This document shows positions 50,239-57,178 of a DNA stretch of 64,000 nt, in pieces; within the stretch, counting starts at the first letter, position 1; every line of letters begins with the position of its first letter. Both the position numbers and the translations under genes were made by a program. Origin of the DNA: Epilithonimonas mollis (GTDB lineage: Bacteria > Bacteroidota > Bacteroidia > Flavobacteriales > Weeksellaceae); assembly GCF_900142325.1 (NCBI RefSeq), contig NZ_FRAM01000002.1, positions 682,001 through 746,000 of the forward strand. Direction: 5' to 3'. The notes below the pieces were generated by a model. It saw only the letters and a list, made by a program, of their open reading frames with translations. It made no database searches and was not told where the DNA came from.

Positions 50239-50322
50239 TATTTTTCTAAAATTTTAACAAATATAAAAAATGCCGTCAAAGGAGACAGCATTTATAAAAC
50301 TTTAATATTTTAATTTTTGATT

Positions 50323-51462
50323 CTAACCACAAATATCCCTCCCAATCACCAATCTCTGGATTTCAGAAGTTCCTTCGCCAATTGTACACAATTTAGAATC
50401 TCTGTAGAATTTCTCTACTGGGAAATCTTTCGTATAACCATATCCACCGAAGATTTGAACTGCATTGTTAGAAATTCTGACACAAGCTTCTGAAGCATAT
50501 AATTTTGCCATTGCACCTTCTCGTGTCATTTTTTGTTTAGCATTTTTCAGGTCAGATGCTCTTCTGATTAATAATTCCGATGCATCAATTTCTGTTGCCA
50601 TGTCCGCCAGCATAAAGTTAACCGCCTGGAAACTAGAAATCGATTTTCCGAATTGGTGTCTTTCCTGAGCATATTTCAAAGCCGCTTTGTATGCGCCTCT
50701 CGCAATTCCTAAACTCAAAGCTGCGATAGAAATACGACCGCCATCCAAAATTTTCATTGCCTGTTTGAAACCGCTTCCAACTTCTCCCAATCTGTGAGAG
50801 TCCGGAACACGAACATTGTCAAAAATCAATTCAGCAGTTTCGGAAGCTCTCATTCCTAATTTATTTTCCTTTTTACCGGAAGTAAAACCTGCCATTCCTT
50901 TTTCCAAAACAAACGCTGTAGAATTATTTTTTGCGCCTTTTTCTCCCGTTCTTGTCATTACAACTGCAATGTCTCCGGAAATAGCGTGTGTGATAAAGTT
51001 TTTTGCTCCATTGATAATCCAATCATCGCCGTCTTTTACAGCTGTGGTAGACATTCCGCCGGAGTCAGAACCTGTATTGTGTTCCGTCAATCCCCAGGCA
51101 CCGATTACTTTTCCGGAAGCTAATTGTGGCAACCATCTTCTTCTCTGCTCTTCGTTTCCGAATTCATAAATATGATTCGTGCAAAGTGAATTGTGCGCCG
51201 CAACAGATAATCCGATAGAAGGGTCAACCTGAGAAATCTCGTCCAAAATGGTCACATATTCCTGATAGCCAAGACCGGAGCCGCCATATTCTTCAGGAAT
51301 CACAATTCCCATAAAACCCAGTTCTCCCAACTGATGAAACAATTCTACAGGGAAAGTCTGGCTCTCGTCCCAATCCATAATGTTCGGGCGGATATTTTTT
51401 TCAGCGAAGTCTTTTGCCGTTTCGGCTATCATTTTTAAGTTATCCATCAGATCGGTATTCAT
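50323..51462 (-). CDS. acyl-CoA dehydrogenase
   Basis: The ATG at 51462 (MNTDLMDNLKMIAETAKDF) gives a 379-residue protein; a TTG seven codons upstream is less likely. FAD-binding acyl-CoA dehydrogenase features: GFMGIVIPEEYGGSGLGY, AWGLTEHNTGSDSGGMSTTA, GRISIAALSLGIARGAYKAAL, FGKSISSFQAVNFMLADM and the C-terminal GEGTSEIQRLVIGR, which carries the catalytic Glu. It oxidises a fatty or branched acyl-CoA at the alpha-beta bond and passes electrons to ETF. The chain-length class is not decidable. It is monocistronic. Confidence 0.93.
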   Translation of the reverse strand: MNTDLMDNLKMIAETAKDFAEKNIRPNIMDWDESQTFPVELFHQLGELGFMGIVIPEEYGGSGLGYQEYVTILDEISQVDPSIGLSVAAHNSLCTNHIYEFGNEEQRRRWLPQLASGKVIGAWGLTEHNTGSDSGGMSTTAVKDGDDWIINGAKNFITHAISGDIAVVMTRTGEKGAKNNSTAFVLEKGMAGFTSGKKENKLGMRASETAELIFDNVRVPDSHRLGEVGSGFKQAMKILDGGRISIAALSLGIARGAYKAALKYAQERHQFGKSISSFQAVNFMLADMATEIDASELLIRRASDLKNAKQKMTREGAMAKLYASEACVRISNNAVQIFGGYGYTKDFPVEKFYRDSKLCTIGEGTSEIQRLVIGRDICG

Positions 51463-51582
51463 AATTTTTATCTTTGTCGCCAAATATAGAAAAATTAGGC
51501 TTAGGACAAATTATTTTTAAAATTTGTTTTTTATGCTTTATGAATCGAGGTTTTCATTATTTTAGCGTAGAAATTTTCTTCA

Positions 51583-52095
51583 ATGAATCCGAAACTAAAA
51601 ACACTTATTTCTGTCTCAGTCGGAGCAATTATCGGAATACTGATAATGTATTTAATTTCGATTTATAAGATTGAAAAAAAATATGATGTTGAAAGTCGGA
51701 AGGATAAAGTTGAAAATGTGGATTTGAAATTGGATGAAAATTTTGAAATTCTTAAAGAAAATGAAAATCCGATTGCTGATCTGACAGATGCAGAAACAGT
51801 TATTTATTATGTAAAAACCAATCACAAAATTCCCGAATTTTACATCACAAAATCTGAAGCAAAAAGCAAAGGCTGGAATCCATCAAAGGGAAATCTTTGC
51901 GATGTTTTGCCAGGAAAAGCTATTGGCGGCGATAAGTTCAGCAATCGTGAAAAGCAATTGCCAAAAGGCGAACAATATTATGAAGCCGACGTTAATTACA
52001 ATTGCGGAAACCGAGGCGCATACCGAATTGTCTTTACCAAAAATGGAGAGGTTTGGCTGACGAAAAACCATTATAAAAGCTTTGAAAAACAGTAA
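51583..52095 (+). CDS. membrane-anchored barnase-like guanyl-specific ribonuclease
   Basis: The 170-residue protein has an N-terminal membrane helix (about 11-28) and a linker, then a barnase domain (about 66-170). Residues matching barnase catalytic positions are all present: Lys90 (in FYITKSEA), Arg122 (in SNREKQLP), Glu134 (in YYEADVNY), Arg144 and Arg148 (in CGNRGAYRIVF), His163 (in KNHYKSF). Barnase cuts RNA after G. The anchor would place the domain in the periplasm; two Cys (106, 141), absent from barnase, could form a disulfide there. Its presumed inhibitor, barstar, is the next gene, 116 nt downstream. Confidence 0.92.
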   Translation: MNPKLKTLISVSVGAIIGILIMYLISIYKIEKKYDVESRKDKVENVDLKLDENFEILKENENPIADLTDAETVIYYVKTNHKIPEFYITKSEAKSKGWNPSKGNLCDVLPGKAIGGDKFSNREKQLPKGEQYYEADVNYNCGNRGAYRIVFTKNGEVWLTKNHYKSFEKQ

Positions 52096-52104
52096 ATAAA
52101 AAGG

Positions 52105-52183
52105 CTTCGAGAGCCTCAGGATGACAATATTGTATTTTTGAACATCTCAATATTATACCATTGTCATCCTGAGGCTCTCGAAG
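52105..52183. repeat. REP-like inverted repeat between barnase and barstar (locus 3)
   Basis: The left arm (52105-52128, CTTCGAGAGCCTCAGGATGA onward) and right arm (52160-52183) are perfect 24-nt complements around a 31-nt loop that contains a smaller AATATT pairing. This is the best-conserved copy of the family. It lies within the 116-nt gap of the toxin-antitoxin-like pair, so it could affect the relative amounts of the two messages. Confidence 0.8.
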
Positions 52184-52211
52184 GAAATAAAAAAAATAAA
52201 TTCCAATTAAA

Positions 52212-52499
52212 ATGAAAGAAGTATACATAGACTTTATAAACATCGGAGATTACGAAGATTTTTATACAGAACTGAAATCAAAAATTAAATTGCCGGAATA
52301 TTTCGGAGATAATCTGGATGCATTGTCTGATGTAATATCCGGTGGATTAGAAATGCCGCTTCACATCGAATTTGTGAATATGAGTGTTGACCAATTGGAG
52401 CTTTTCGAAGACCTATTGACAACCTTGGAAGATTTGGAAGATGAGGTTGAAGGTTTTACATTCACTTATTATCTTGAACAGTATGAAGATGAAGAATAA
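52212..52499 (+). CDS. barstar-family ribonuclease inhibitor
   Basis: Barstar blocks the barnase active site. The 95-residue protein shows IKLPEYFGDNLDALSDVISGGLEMPL (about 29-54), which aligns to LPEYYGENLDALWDCLTG of barstar and keeps the Tyr, the Asp35- and Asp39-type residues that fill the RNase pocket; Trp38 is replaced by Ser. It is cytoplasmic (no signal) and so would protect before export. It lies 116 nt after the RNase gene, and its 3' end overlaps the next gene. Confidence 0.93.
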   Translation: MKEVYIDFINIGDYEDFYTELKSKIKLPEYFGDNLDALSDVISGGLEMPLHIEFVNMSVDQLELFEDLLTTLEDLEDEVEGFTFTYYLEQYEDEE

Positions 52500-52938
52500 T
52501 ATAAAAAAGGCAACTCAGGAAGATTTGGTTCAGCTTTCACAATTGTTTGATGAATACAGAATGTTCTATCATAAAACTTCTGACATTTTAGGCGCAGAAC
52601 AATTCATTTCCGAAAGATTAGAAAATGGAGATTCCGAAATATTTGTGGTGGAAGGGAATGGGAAATTGTGCGGATTTGTTCAGCTGTACCCATTGTTTTC
52701 GTCCACAAGAATGAAGAGGTATTGGTTACTGAATGACCTTTTCGTTAACTCAGAATATCGTGGAAAAGGTTTTTCCAAAGCTTTGATAGACGAAGCCAAA
52801 GAACTTTGCAGAGCCTCCAGCTCCTGCGGGATGTATCTGGAAACAGGAAAAGAAAACCTCATTGGTAATCAATTATACCCAGCCGCAGGTTTTAAAAAAT
52901 ATGATGAGGTGAATTTTTACGAATGGGAAGTTAATTAG
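52483..52938 (+). CDS. GNAT-family N-acetyltransferase
   Basis: I start at ATG 52483 (MKMKNNIKKATQEDL), which overlaps the barstar stop by 17 nt and suggests translational coupling; the ATG at 52489 is equally possible. The acetyl-CoA-binding motif A is LFVNSEYRGKGFSKALIDEAKEL (R/Q-x-x-G-x-G/A), followed by a beta-bulge CGMYLETGKENL and AAGFKKYDEVNFYEW. The acceptor is unknown. It is third in the barnase-barstar-GNAT row. Confidence 0.9.
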   Translation: MKMKNNIKKATQEDLVQLSQLFDEYRMFYHKTSDILGAEQFISERLENGDSEIFVVEGNGKLCGFVQLYPLFSSTRMKRYWLLNDLFVNSEYRGKGFSKALIDEAKELCRASSSCGMYLETGKENLIGNQLYPAAGFKKYDEVNFYEWEVN

Positions 52939-52980
52939 AAATAATCAAGAGACAAATAAAAAAGACTCAGGTTTGAATGG

Positions 52981-53003
52981 CTTCGAGAGCTTCAGCCTGA
53001 CGA
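52981..53003. repeat. REP-like single arm, locus 4
   Basis: CTTCGAGAGCTTCAGCCTGA (52981 onward) is close to the left arm of locus 3. No complementary arm follows before the DinB gene. It lies in the gap between the GNAT and DinB genes. Confidence 0.55.
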
Positions 53004-53058
53004 CGTTTCCCGTTCTGATAAACCTATCAACTATCAACCAACAACCAACAACTAAATT

Positions 53059-53562
53059 ATGACCGATTTCGAAAAATATATACAACGCTATCTGGATATG
53101 GTTCCTTCGGAACATTGGATCGAGGAAATGAAAATTGTTTCAGACGAAACTTTACAGATCTATGAATCGCTTTCAGAGGAGCAAGGGAATTACGCCTATG
53201 CAGAAGGAAAATGGACTTTGAAAGTACTGTTACAGCATCTCATCGATACAGAAAAAGTCTTTGCTTATCGCGCTTTGAGGTTTTCCAGAAAAGACCAATC
53301 TTTGGTTTCGGGATTTGATGAGGAAGCTTGGGCTGATAATTCTTATGCAGACAGCCGAACTTTGAAAAGTCTGATTAAAGAATTTAAATTGACCAGAAAA
53401 TTATCAGTCAAATTCTTTAAAACGCTTCCGGCAGAGGCCCTTCAGTTAATCGGAATTGTTAACGGAAATGATATCAAAGTGGAAACGATCGGGAAATTAA
53501 CCGTTGGTCACAACATTCACCATTTGAATATTATTAAAGAAAGGTATTTGCCAGGTATGTAA
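53059..53562 (+). CDS. DinB/YfiT-type metal-binding four-helix protein
   Basis: The 167-residue protein belongs to the DinB/YfiT fold: KWTLKVLLQHLIDTEKVFAYRALRFSRKD (His as first ligand, about 60), and near the C terminus VGHNIHHLNIIKERYL (two His ligands, about 152-156). The three His set is complete for metal binding. Many DinB-like proteins are thiol or bacillithiol-dependent transferases, or unknown. A 21-nt piece of its 3' coding sequence (53492-53512) occurs again downstream at 53918-53938. Confidence 0.88.
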   Translation: MTDFEKYIQRYLDMVPSEHWIEEMKIVSDETLQIYESLSEEQGNYAYAEGKWTLKVLLQHLIDTEKVFAYRALRFSRKDQSLVSGFDEEAWADNSYADSRTLKSLIKEFKLTRKLSVKFFKTLPAEALQLIGIVNGNDIKVETIGKLTVGHNIHHLNIIKERYLPGM

Positions 53563-53607
53563 TTGTTAATGATGAAAAATAGACTGTCGTGGCTTGACAT
53601 TATAAGG

Positions 53608-53859
53608 TTAATAAAAGATCATTTGGCCATTTTGCATTCCGGCAGTTTTACGATTTAACAGCTTCGCTAATCCGTTTTTTGTTAAAACAGTGTTTTCCCC
53701 ATTCCATCGGCATCGGGATGCCGTCACGGAGTCTTCGGAACGCATCACAAAGTCTTCGGAAATCGTCGCGGATTTTTCGGAGTCCGTCATGAAGTTTTCG
53801 GAAGGCAAACCGAAGCGTTCAGACGGCAGAAGGGTGTCTTTCTGAAGCATCGCCGCCAT
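53608..53859 (-). CDS. uncertain ORF of 83 residues with seven-residue repeats
   Basis: The minus-strand frame reads MAAMLQKDTLLPSERFGLP and then a run with period seven (PSENFMT, DSEKSAT, ISEDFVM, RSEDSVT), ending in a basic tail KLLNRKTAGMQNGQMIFY. The repeat in protein is the translation of the 21-bp DNA tandem repeat on this strand, so the reading frame may be a by-product. No known domain. I have seen similar xxSEDFV-type short ORFs in Chryseobacterium relatives, from memory only. Coding status is doubtful. Confidence 0.3.
   Translation of the reverse strand: MAAMLQKDTLLPSERFGLPSENFMTDSEKSATISEDFVMRSEDSVTASRCRWNGENTVLTKNGLAKLLNRKTAGMQNGQMIFY
53722..53826. repeat. 21-bp tandem repeat array
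   Basis: Four adjacent units close to CGTCACGAAGTCTTCGGAAC, each 21 nt (53722-53742, 53743-53763, 53764-53784, 53785-53805), are followed by a degenerate fifth. All share the core CTTCGG/TTTCGG. It lies in a 440-nt gene-poor stretch. There is no spacer between units, so it is not CRISPR. Confidence 0.7.
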
Positions 53860-53917
53860 TTCTGAGCTGCAATTGTTGATTAATCAAAAGGAAAATAGAA
53901 GAAAGCAGAGGCTCTCA

Positions 53918-53938
53918 GGAAATTAACCGTTGGTCACA
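53918..53938. repeat. duplicated fragment of the DinB gene 3' end
   Basis: These 21 nt (GGAAATTAACCGTTGGTCAC plus A) are identical to 53492-53512 inside the DinB gene, in the same orientation. The flanks differ: after the match the downstream copy reads CCATTATCTGAACATTC, the original ACATTCACCATTTGAA. It looks like a remnant of a second DinB-like gene or of a local duplication, with the tandem repeat locus between the copies. Confidence 0.6.
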
Positions 53939-54002
53939 CCATTATCTGAACATTCATCAGCAAAGACATTGGCTGGATCTTATTTGTATCTGAGGATCAT
54001 TT

Positions 54003-54335
54003 CTAATACTCCGGCGCAAGCTCAATAACTAGTCCTTCCAATTCATTCGTTACAGGAATCTGGCAGCCCAGCCTGCTGTTCGGCCTCACGTTGAAGGCTT
54101 CGGAAAGCATGGCATCTTCGTCCGGCAACATTTCTGGAAGTGGCACATTTTCGCTAAGAATATAGCACTGGCAAGAGGCGCACATCGCCATTCCCCCGCA
54201 GACGCCGATGGTGCCTTCCGGCGCCAGTTCGTAAGCACGGACAACCTCCATGATGCTCATCGCCATGTCCGTTGGTGCAGGGATGTTATGAGAAACGCCG
54301 TCTCTGTCTATGATGGTAATATTAACGTCTGACAT
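54003..54335 (-). CDS. 2Fe-2S ferredoxin (adrenodoxin type)
   Basis: The ATG at 54335 gives a 110-residue protein MSDVNITIIDRDG; an upstream ATG 81 nt away only adds an unrelated tail. The cluster ligands are C-x5-C-x2-C in GVCGGMAMCASCQCY (about 44-58) and the distant Cys in GCQIPVTNEL (about 90), the adrenodoxin/Isc-type pattern. It carries electrons for redox enzymes. It lies 118 nt beyond the ferredoxin-reductase gene on the same strand, so the two are probably expressed together. Confidence 0.93.
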   Translation of the reverse strand: MSDVNITIIDRDGVSHNIPAPTDMAMSIMEVVRAYELAPEGTIGVCGGMAMCASCQCYILSENVPLPEMLPDEDAMLSEAFNVRPNSRLGCQIPVTNELEGLVIELAPEY

Positions 54336-54453
54336 AATGCAAAGATATGGGATAGATTTTAGACAATAAAAGTTAGAAGGCAGAAATTTTAATTTGGAAA
54401 AAAAAGAGGATTTCAAAAACCCTCTTTTATATGATCTGAATTTTAAATTCCTT

Positions 54454-55506
54454 TTAGTCGATAGATTTCACCACGGCTTTTTCCGCTTCTTTTCTGGTTC
54501 CGTCGAAACCGTCGATGCCGCTTACGGTGGTGTATTTGAGAACGAATTTTTTTCCGGGATTCAGTCGGTTATAGACACTCTGGCACATCAGTGTCGCTTC
54601 GTGGAAACCACATAGGATCAGCTTCAGTTTCCCGGGATACGTATTGATGTCGCCAATGGCGTAGATCCCTTCGATATTGGTTTGATAATCCAAAGCATTA
54701 TTGACTTTGATGGCGTTTTTTTCGATTTCCAGTCCCCATTCAGCAAGAGGTCCCAGCTTTGGTGTCAATCCAAACAAAGGAATCAGATAGTCGGTTTCAA
54801 GAATTGATTTTTCGCCGTCTTTTTCGATTTCGATGCCGGTCAGAGTTTCTTCTCCTATTAATCCTGTTACTTCTGCAGGGGTGATAAGGTTGATTTTCCC
54901 CTGATGTTTCAGCTCTGTCACTTTTTCTACGGAGTCCAATGCACCGCGGAATTCATTCCTTCTGTGGATCAGTGTCACTTCAGAAGCAACATCCGCAAGG
55001 AAAACCGACCAGTCCAGAGCAGAATCTCCGCCACCTGCGATCACGATTTTTTTATCACGGAACATCTCCGGTTCTCTTACGAAATATTCGACGCCGTTTT
55101 CTTCATATTTTTCGATGTTTGCCAGCTCAGGCTTTCTTGGGTCAAAACTGCCCAGGCCTCCTGCTATTGCGATGGCTTTTCCTTTTACTTTTACGCCTCT
55201 GCTAGTCGTCACGATGAAGTCACCTTCTTCGGTTTTTTCATAGCTGACCGCTTTTTGTGCTAATGAGAACTGTGGTTCAAACTGTTTGATCTGCTCCATC
55301 AGATTATCCACCAGAACGCCTGCATCCACACTTGGAAATCCGGGGATGTCAAAGATGGGTTTTTTAGGATAAAGTTCTGTTAGCTGTCCGCCAGGCTGAG
55401 GCAGCGCATCAATCAGGTGGCATCTCAGTTTTAGTAATCCGGCTTCGAAAACAGCAAAAAGTCCAGTGGGACCTGCGCCTATTATAATGATATCTGTTTC
55501 AAACAT
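54454..55506 (-). CDS. ferredoxin--NADP reductase (thioredoxin-reductase type)
   Basis: The 350-residue flavoprotein has FAD Rossmann IIIIGAGPTGLFAVFEAGLL (about 5-24), PGGQLTELYPKKPIFDIPGF (about 38-57), the NADPH motif IVIAGGGDSALDWSVFLAD (about 155-173; GGGDSA) and the C-terminal GIYAIGDINTYPGKLKLILCGFHEA. The CxxC pair of thioredoxin reductase is absent, which places it with TrxR-like ferredoxin-NADP reductases. The adjacent ferredoxin is the likely partner. Confidence 0.92.
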   Translation of the reverse strand: MFETDIIIIGAGPTGLFAVFEAGLLKLRCHLIDALPQPGGQLTELYPKKPIFDIPGFPSVDAGVLVDNLMEQIKQFEPQFSLAQKAVSYEKTEEGDFIVTTSRGVKVKGKAIAIAGGLGSFDPRKPELANIEKYEENGVEYFVREPEMFRDKKIVIAGGGDSALDWSVFLADVASEVTLIHRRNEFRGALDSVEKVTELKHQGKINLITPAEVTGLIGEETLTGIEIEKDGEKSILETDYLIPLFGLTPKLGPLAEWGLEIEKNAIKVNNALDYQTNIEGIYAIGDINTYPGKLKLILCGFHEATLMCQSVYNRLNPGKKFVLKYTTVSGIDGFDGTRKEAEKAVVKSID

Positions 55507-55596
55507 TTATATAAATTTTTGGAAATGCAAATTTATGCAATAAATATGATTCTGGAAGGTTCTGAAGTATGATATTAATTAGTTGACGGGGTGAAA

Positions 55597-55622
55597 AAAA
55601 TCTTATCCGCGGATAAGATTTT
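55597..55622 (-). terminator. perfect palindrome downstream of the methyltransferase gene
   Basis: A 26-nt perfect palindrome (half: AAAATCTTATCCG) is followed on the minus strand by a T run. It lies 80 nt past the stop of the rsmB-like gene and 90 nt upstream of the reductase start. It is most likely an intrinsic terminator of the former. Confidence 0.6.
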
Positions 55623-55668
55623 ATAATATTTATAGTGTTAATATTGAACTCTAATCATTTGTGTGTTA

Positions 55669-55702
55669 ATCCCGTGAATCATTAACTGATCCAGGGGATT
55701 TT
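55669..55702. other. stem-loop next to the methyltransferase stop codon
   Basis: AATCCC pairs with GGGATT, and inside it TGAATCA pairs with TGATCCA with one mismatch. A T run follows on the plus strand only, where no gene ends. It is therefore of uncertain role, possibly mRNA 3'-end protection for the minus-strand gene. Confidence 0.4.
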
Positions 55703-56908
55703 TTATGCGTTTCTTTTAATAAGTGCCATGTAGAATCCGTCATAACCTTCGCTCGGCATGATCTTTTCGTCTTTTATCAGACTGAAGTCCGGGTTTTTTT
55801 CCAGGAAAATTCTGACTTGTTCATTATTTTCGGAAGGAAGGATGGAACATGTGGCGTAGATCATCTGGCCTCCTTTTTTCAGGATTTTGGAATAGTCCTG
55901 CAGGATCTGCTGTTGCTCGCCTTTGATTCTGTCAATGAAGTCCTGATCGATTTTCCATTTGGAATCGGGGTTTCTTTTCAAAACGCCCAGACCGGAACAA
56001 GGTGCATCGATCAAGAGCCTGTCTGCTTTTTCATGAAGTCTTTTGATGACTTTGTTATCCGTGATGAGTCTCGTTTCTATATTGTGTGCGCCCGCTCTTT
56101 TAGCTCGCCTTTTCAATTCTGCAAGTTTCCATTCATAGATATCTAATGCGATGATCTTTCCCTTGTTTTTCATCAGTGCTGCCAGGTGCAGGGTTTTCCC
56201 GCCGGCTCCGGCACACGCATCCACAACACGCATTCCTTCTTTTACATCAAGCAGTTCACCGATTTTCTGTGAACTTGCATCCTGCACCTCAAATAATCCA
56301 TCCTTGAAAGCAGTGGTAAGAAATACATTTTTCTTCTCTTCCAGCTGAAGGGCGTCGGGATAATTTTTTACGGTAAAGGATTCCACATTTTCATCCCTCA
56401 GATCGGCAATCAGCTCTCTTGGTGTTGTTTTCAAGGTGTTTGTACGCAGAACTGTCGGTGCTTGTTCGTTCAAAGCAAGCATTTCTTTTTCCCAGCTTTT
56501 TCCCAGTTCTTTCTCCAGAGTATCTGCCAGCCAGTCCGGGATAGAATATTCTATGGATTTTGTCGGGACAGTTCCTTTTTTCAGTTTTGTAAGGATGTCA
56601 GCTACTTTGATACCATCAAATTCCTCGAATTTTTTATAGTGTGTTTTGCTCCAGATCAGGTATGCCAGGATCAATTTATAAATGTTATTGGGTTTCACGC
56701 CTTCACCCATGTAATATTCCAGGCGTTTCTTCCAACGGATGATGTTGTAGAATATCTCGGAAACAACTTTTCTGTCTTCGCTTCCCCATTTTCTGTGAGA
56801 TTTCAGCAGTCTTTCAATAACCTTGTCAGCATATTTTCTGTCTTCGAAAAAAGTTTCTTGAAGTGAATCGTGAATACCGATCAGGAGGTTGCGATGTATT
56901 AATTCCAT
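55703..56908 (-). CDS. NOL1/NOP2/Sun-type RNA cytosine methyltransferase (RsmB-like)
   Basis: The 401-residue enzyme has an N-terminal NusB-like helical domain (about 20-140) and a Rossmann methyltransferase core (about 150-400): DACAGAGGKTLHLAALM (SAM-binding, about 229-245), DAPCSGLGVLKRNPDSKW (PCxGxG with Cys, about 299-316) and YATCSILPSENNEQV with the second catalytic Cys. These are the two Cys of the m5C family. RsmB methylates C967 of 16S rRNA; the exact site here is inferred. It is divergent from tetR by 262 nt. Confidence 0.9.
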   Translation of the reverse strand: MELIHRNLLIGIHDSLQETFFEDRKYADKVIERLLKSHRKWGSEDRKVVSEIFYNIIRWKKRLEYYMGEGVKPNNIYKLILAYLIWSKTHYKKFEEFDGIKVADILTKLKKGTVPTKSIEYSIPDWLADTLEKELGKSWEKEMLALNEQAPTVLRTNTLKTTPRELIADLRDENVESFTVKNYPDALQLEEKKNVFLTTAFKDGLFEVQDASSQKIGELLDVKEGMRVVDACAGAGGKTLHLAALMKNKGKIIALDIYEWKLAELKRRAKRAGAHNIETRLITDNKVIKRLHEKADRLLIDAPCSGLGVLKRNPDSKWKIDQDFIDRIKGEQQQILQDYSKILKKGGQMIYATCSILPSENNEQVRIFLEKNPDFSLIKDEKIMPSEGYDGFYMALIKRNA

Positions 56909-57106
56909 TTATTATTTACAAAAATTTTAATAAGTTGTCAAAGGTTTCCTTTTCTGAATTTGATATTTTTTGGAAACCAATTTTAAAGATTCTGCAAAGT
57001 TACTGAATTTAATTTTACAATACCTGTCAATTCTTGTCCTAAGAAAAGTGTCTATTGATTCTGATAAATTAAGTTTGTGTTAATTTTTTCAAATTTGTTT
57101 AATTTT

Positions 57107-57128
57107 ATTGTTTAACAATTTTGTCAAA
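57107..57128. promoter_or_regulatory. operator-like site 1 upstream of tetR
   Basis: ATTGTTTAACAATTTTGTCA plus AA begins with the dyad ATTGTT-T-AACAAT and overlaps the -33 element of the tetR promoter. It matches site 2 in 19 of 22 positions. Sites that flank and cover a promoter in this way are typical of TetR autoregulation. Confidence 0.6.
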
Positions 57129-57150
57129 AAATAAAAATAATGTAAGTTTG
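57120..57150 (+). promoter_or_regulatory. promoter for tetR-efflux operon
   Basis: TTTG (57120-57123), 19 nt, TAAGTTTG (57143-57150), both perfect consensus matches. It lies 20 nt upstream of the tetR ATG and between the two operator-like sites. Confidence 0.75.
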
Positions 57151-57156
57151 CACAAA

Positions 57157-57178
57157 ATTGTTTAACAAAAATGTCAAA
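57157..57178. promoter_or_regulatory. operator-like site 2 at the tetR start codon
   Basis: ATTGTTTAACAAAAATGTCA plus AA is a direct repeat of site 1, exactly 50 bp downstream. It covers the region from just after the transcription start to the first codons of tetR, so a bound repressor would block transcription. Confidence 0.6.

Noticed and set aside
53722-53826. CRISPR array
   Set aside because: The units are directly adjacent with no unique spacers, the units vary from one another, and no cas gene is in the window.
54904-55263. 119-codon plus-strand ORF
   Set aside because: Lies fully antisense to the ferredoxin reductase gene, which has clear FAD and NADPH motifs.
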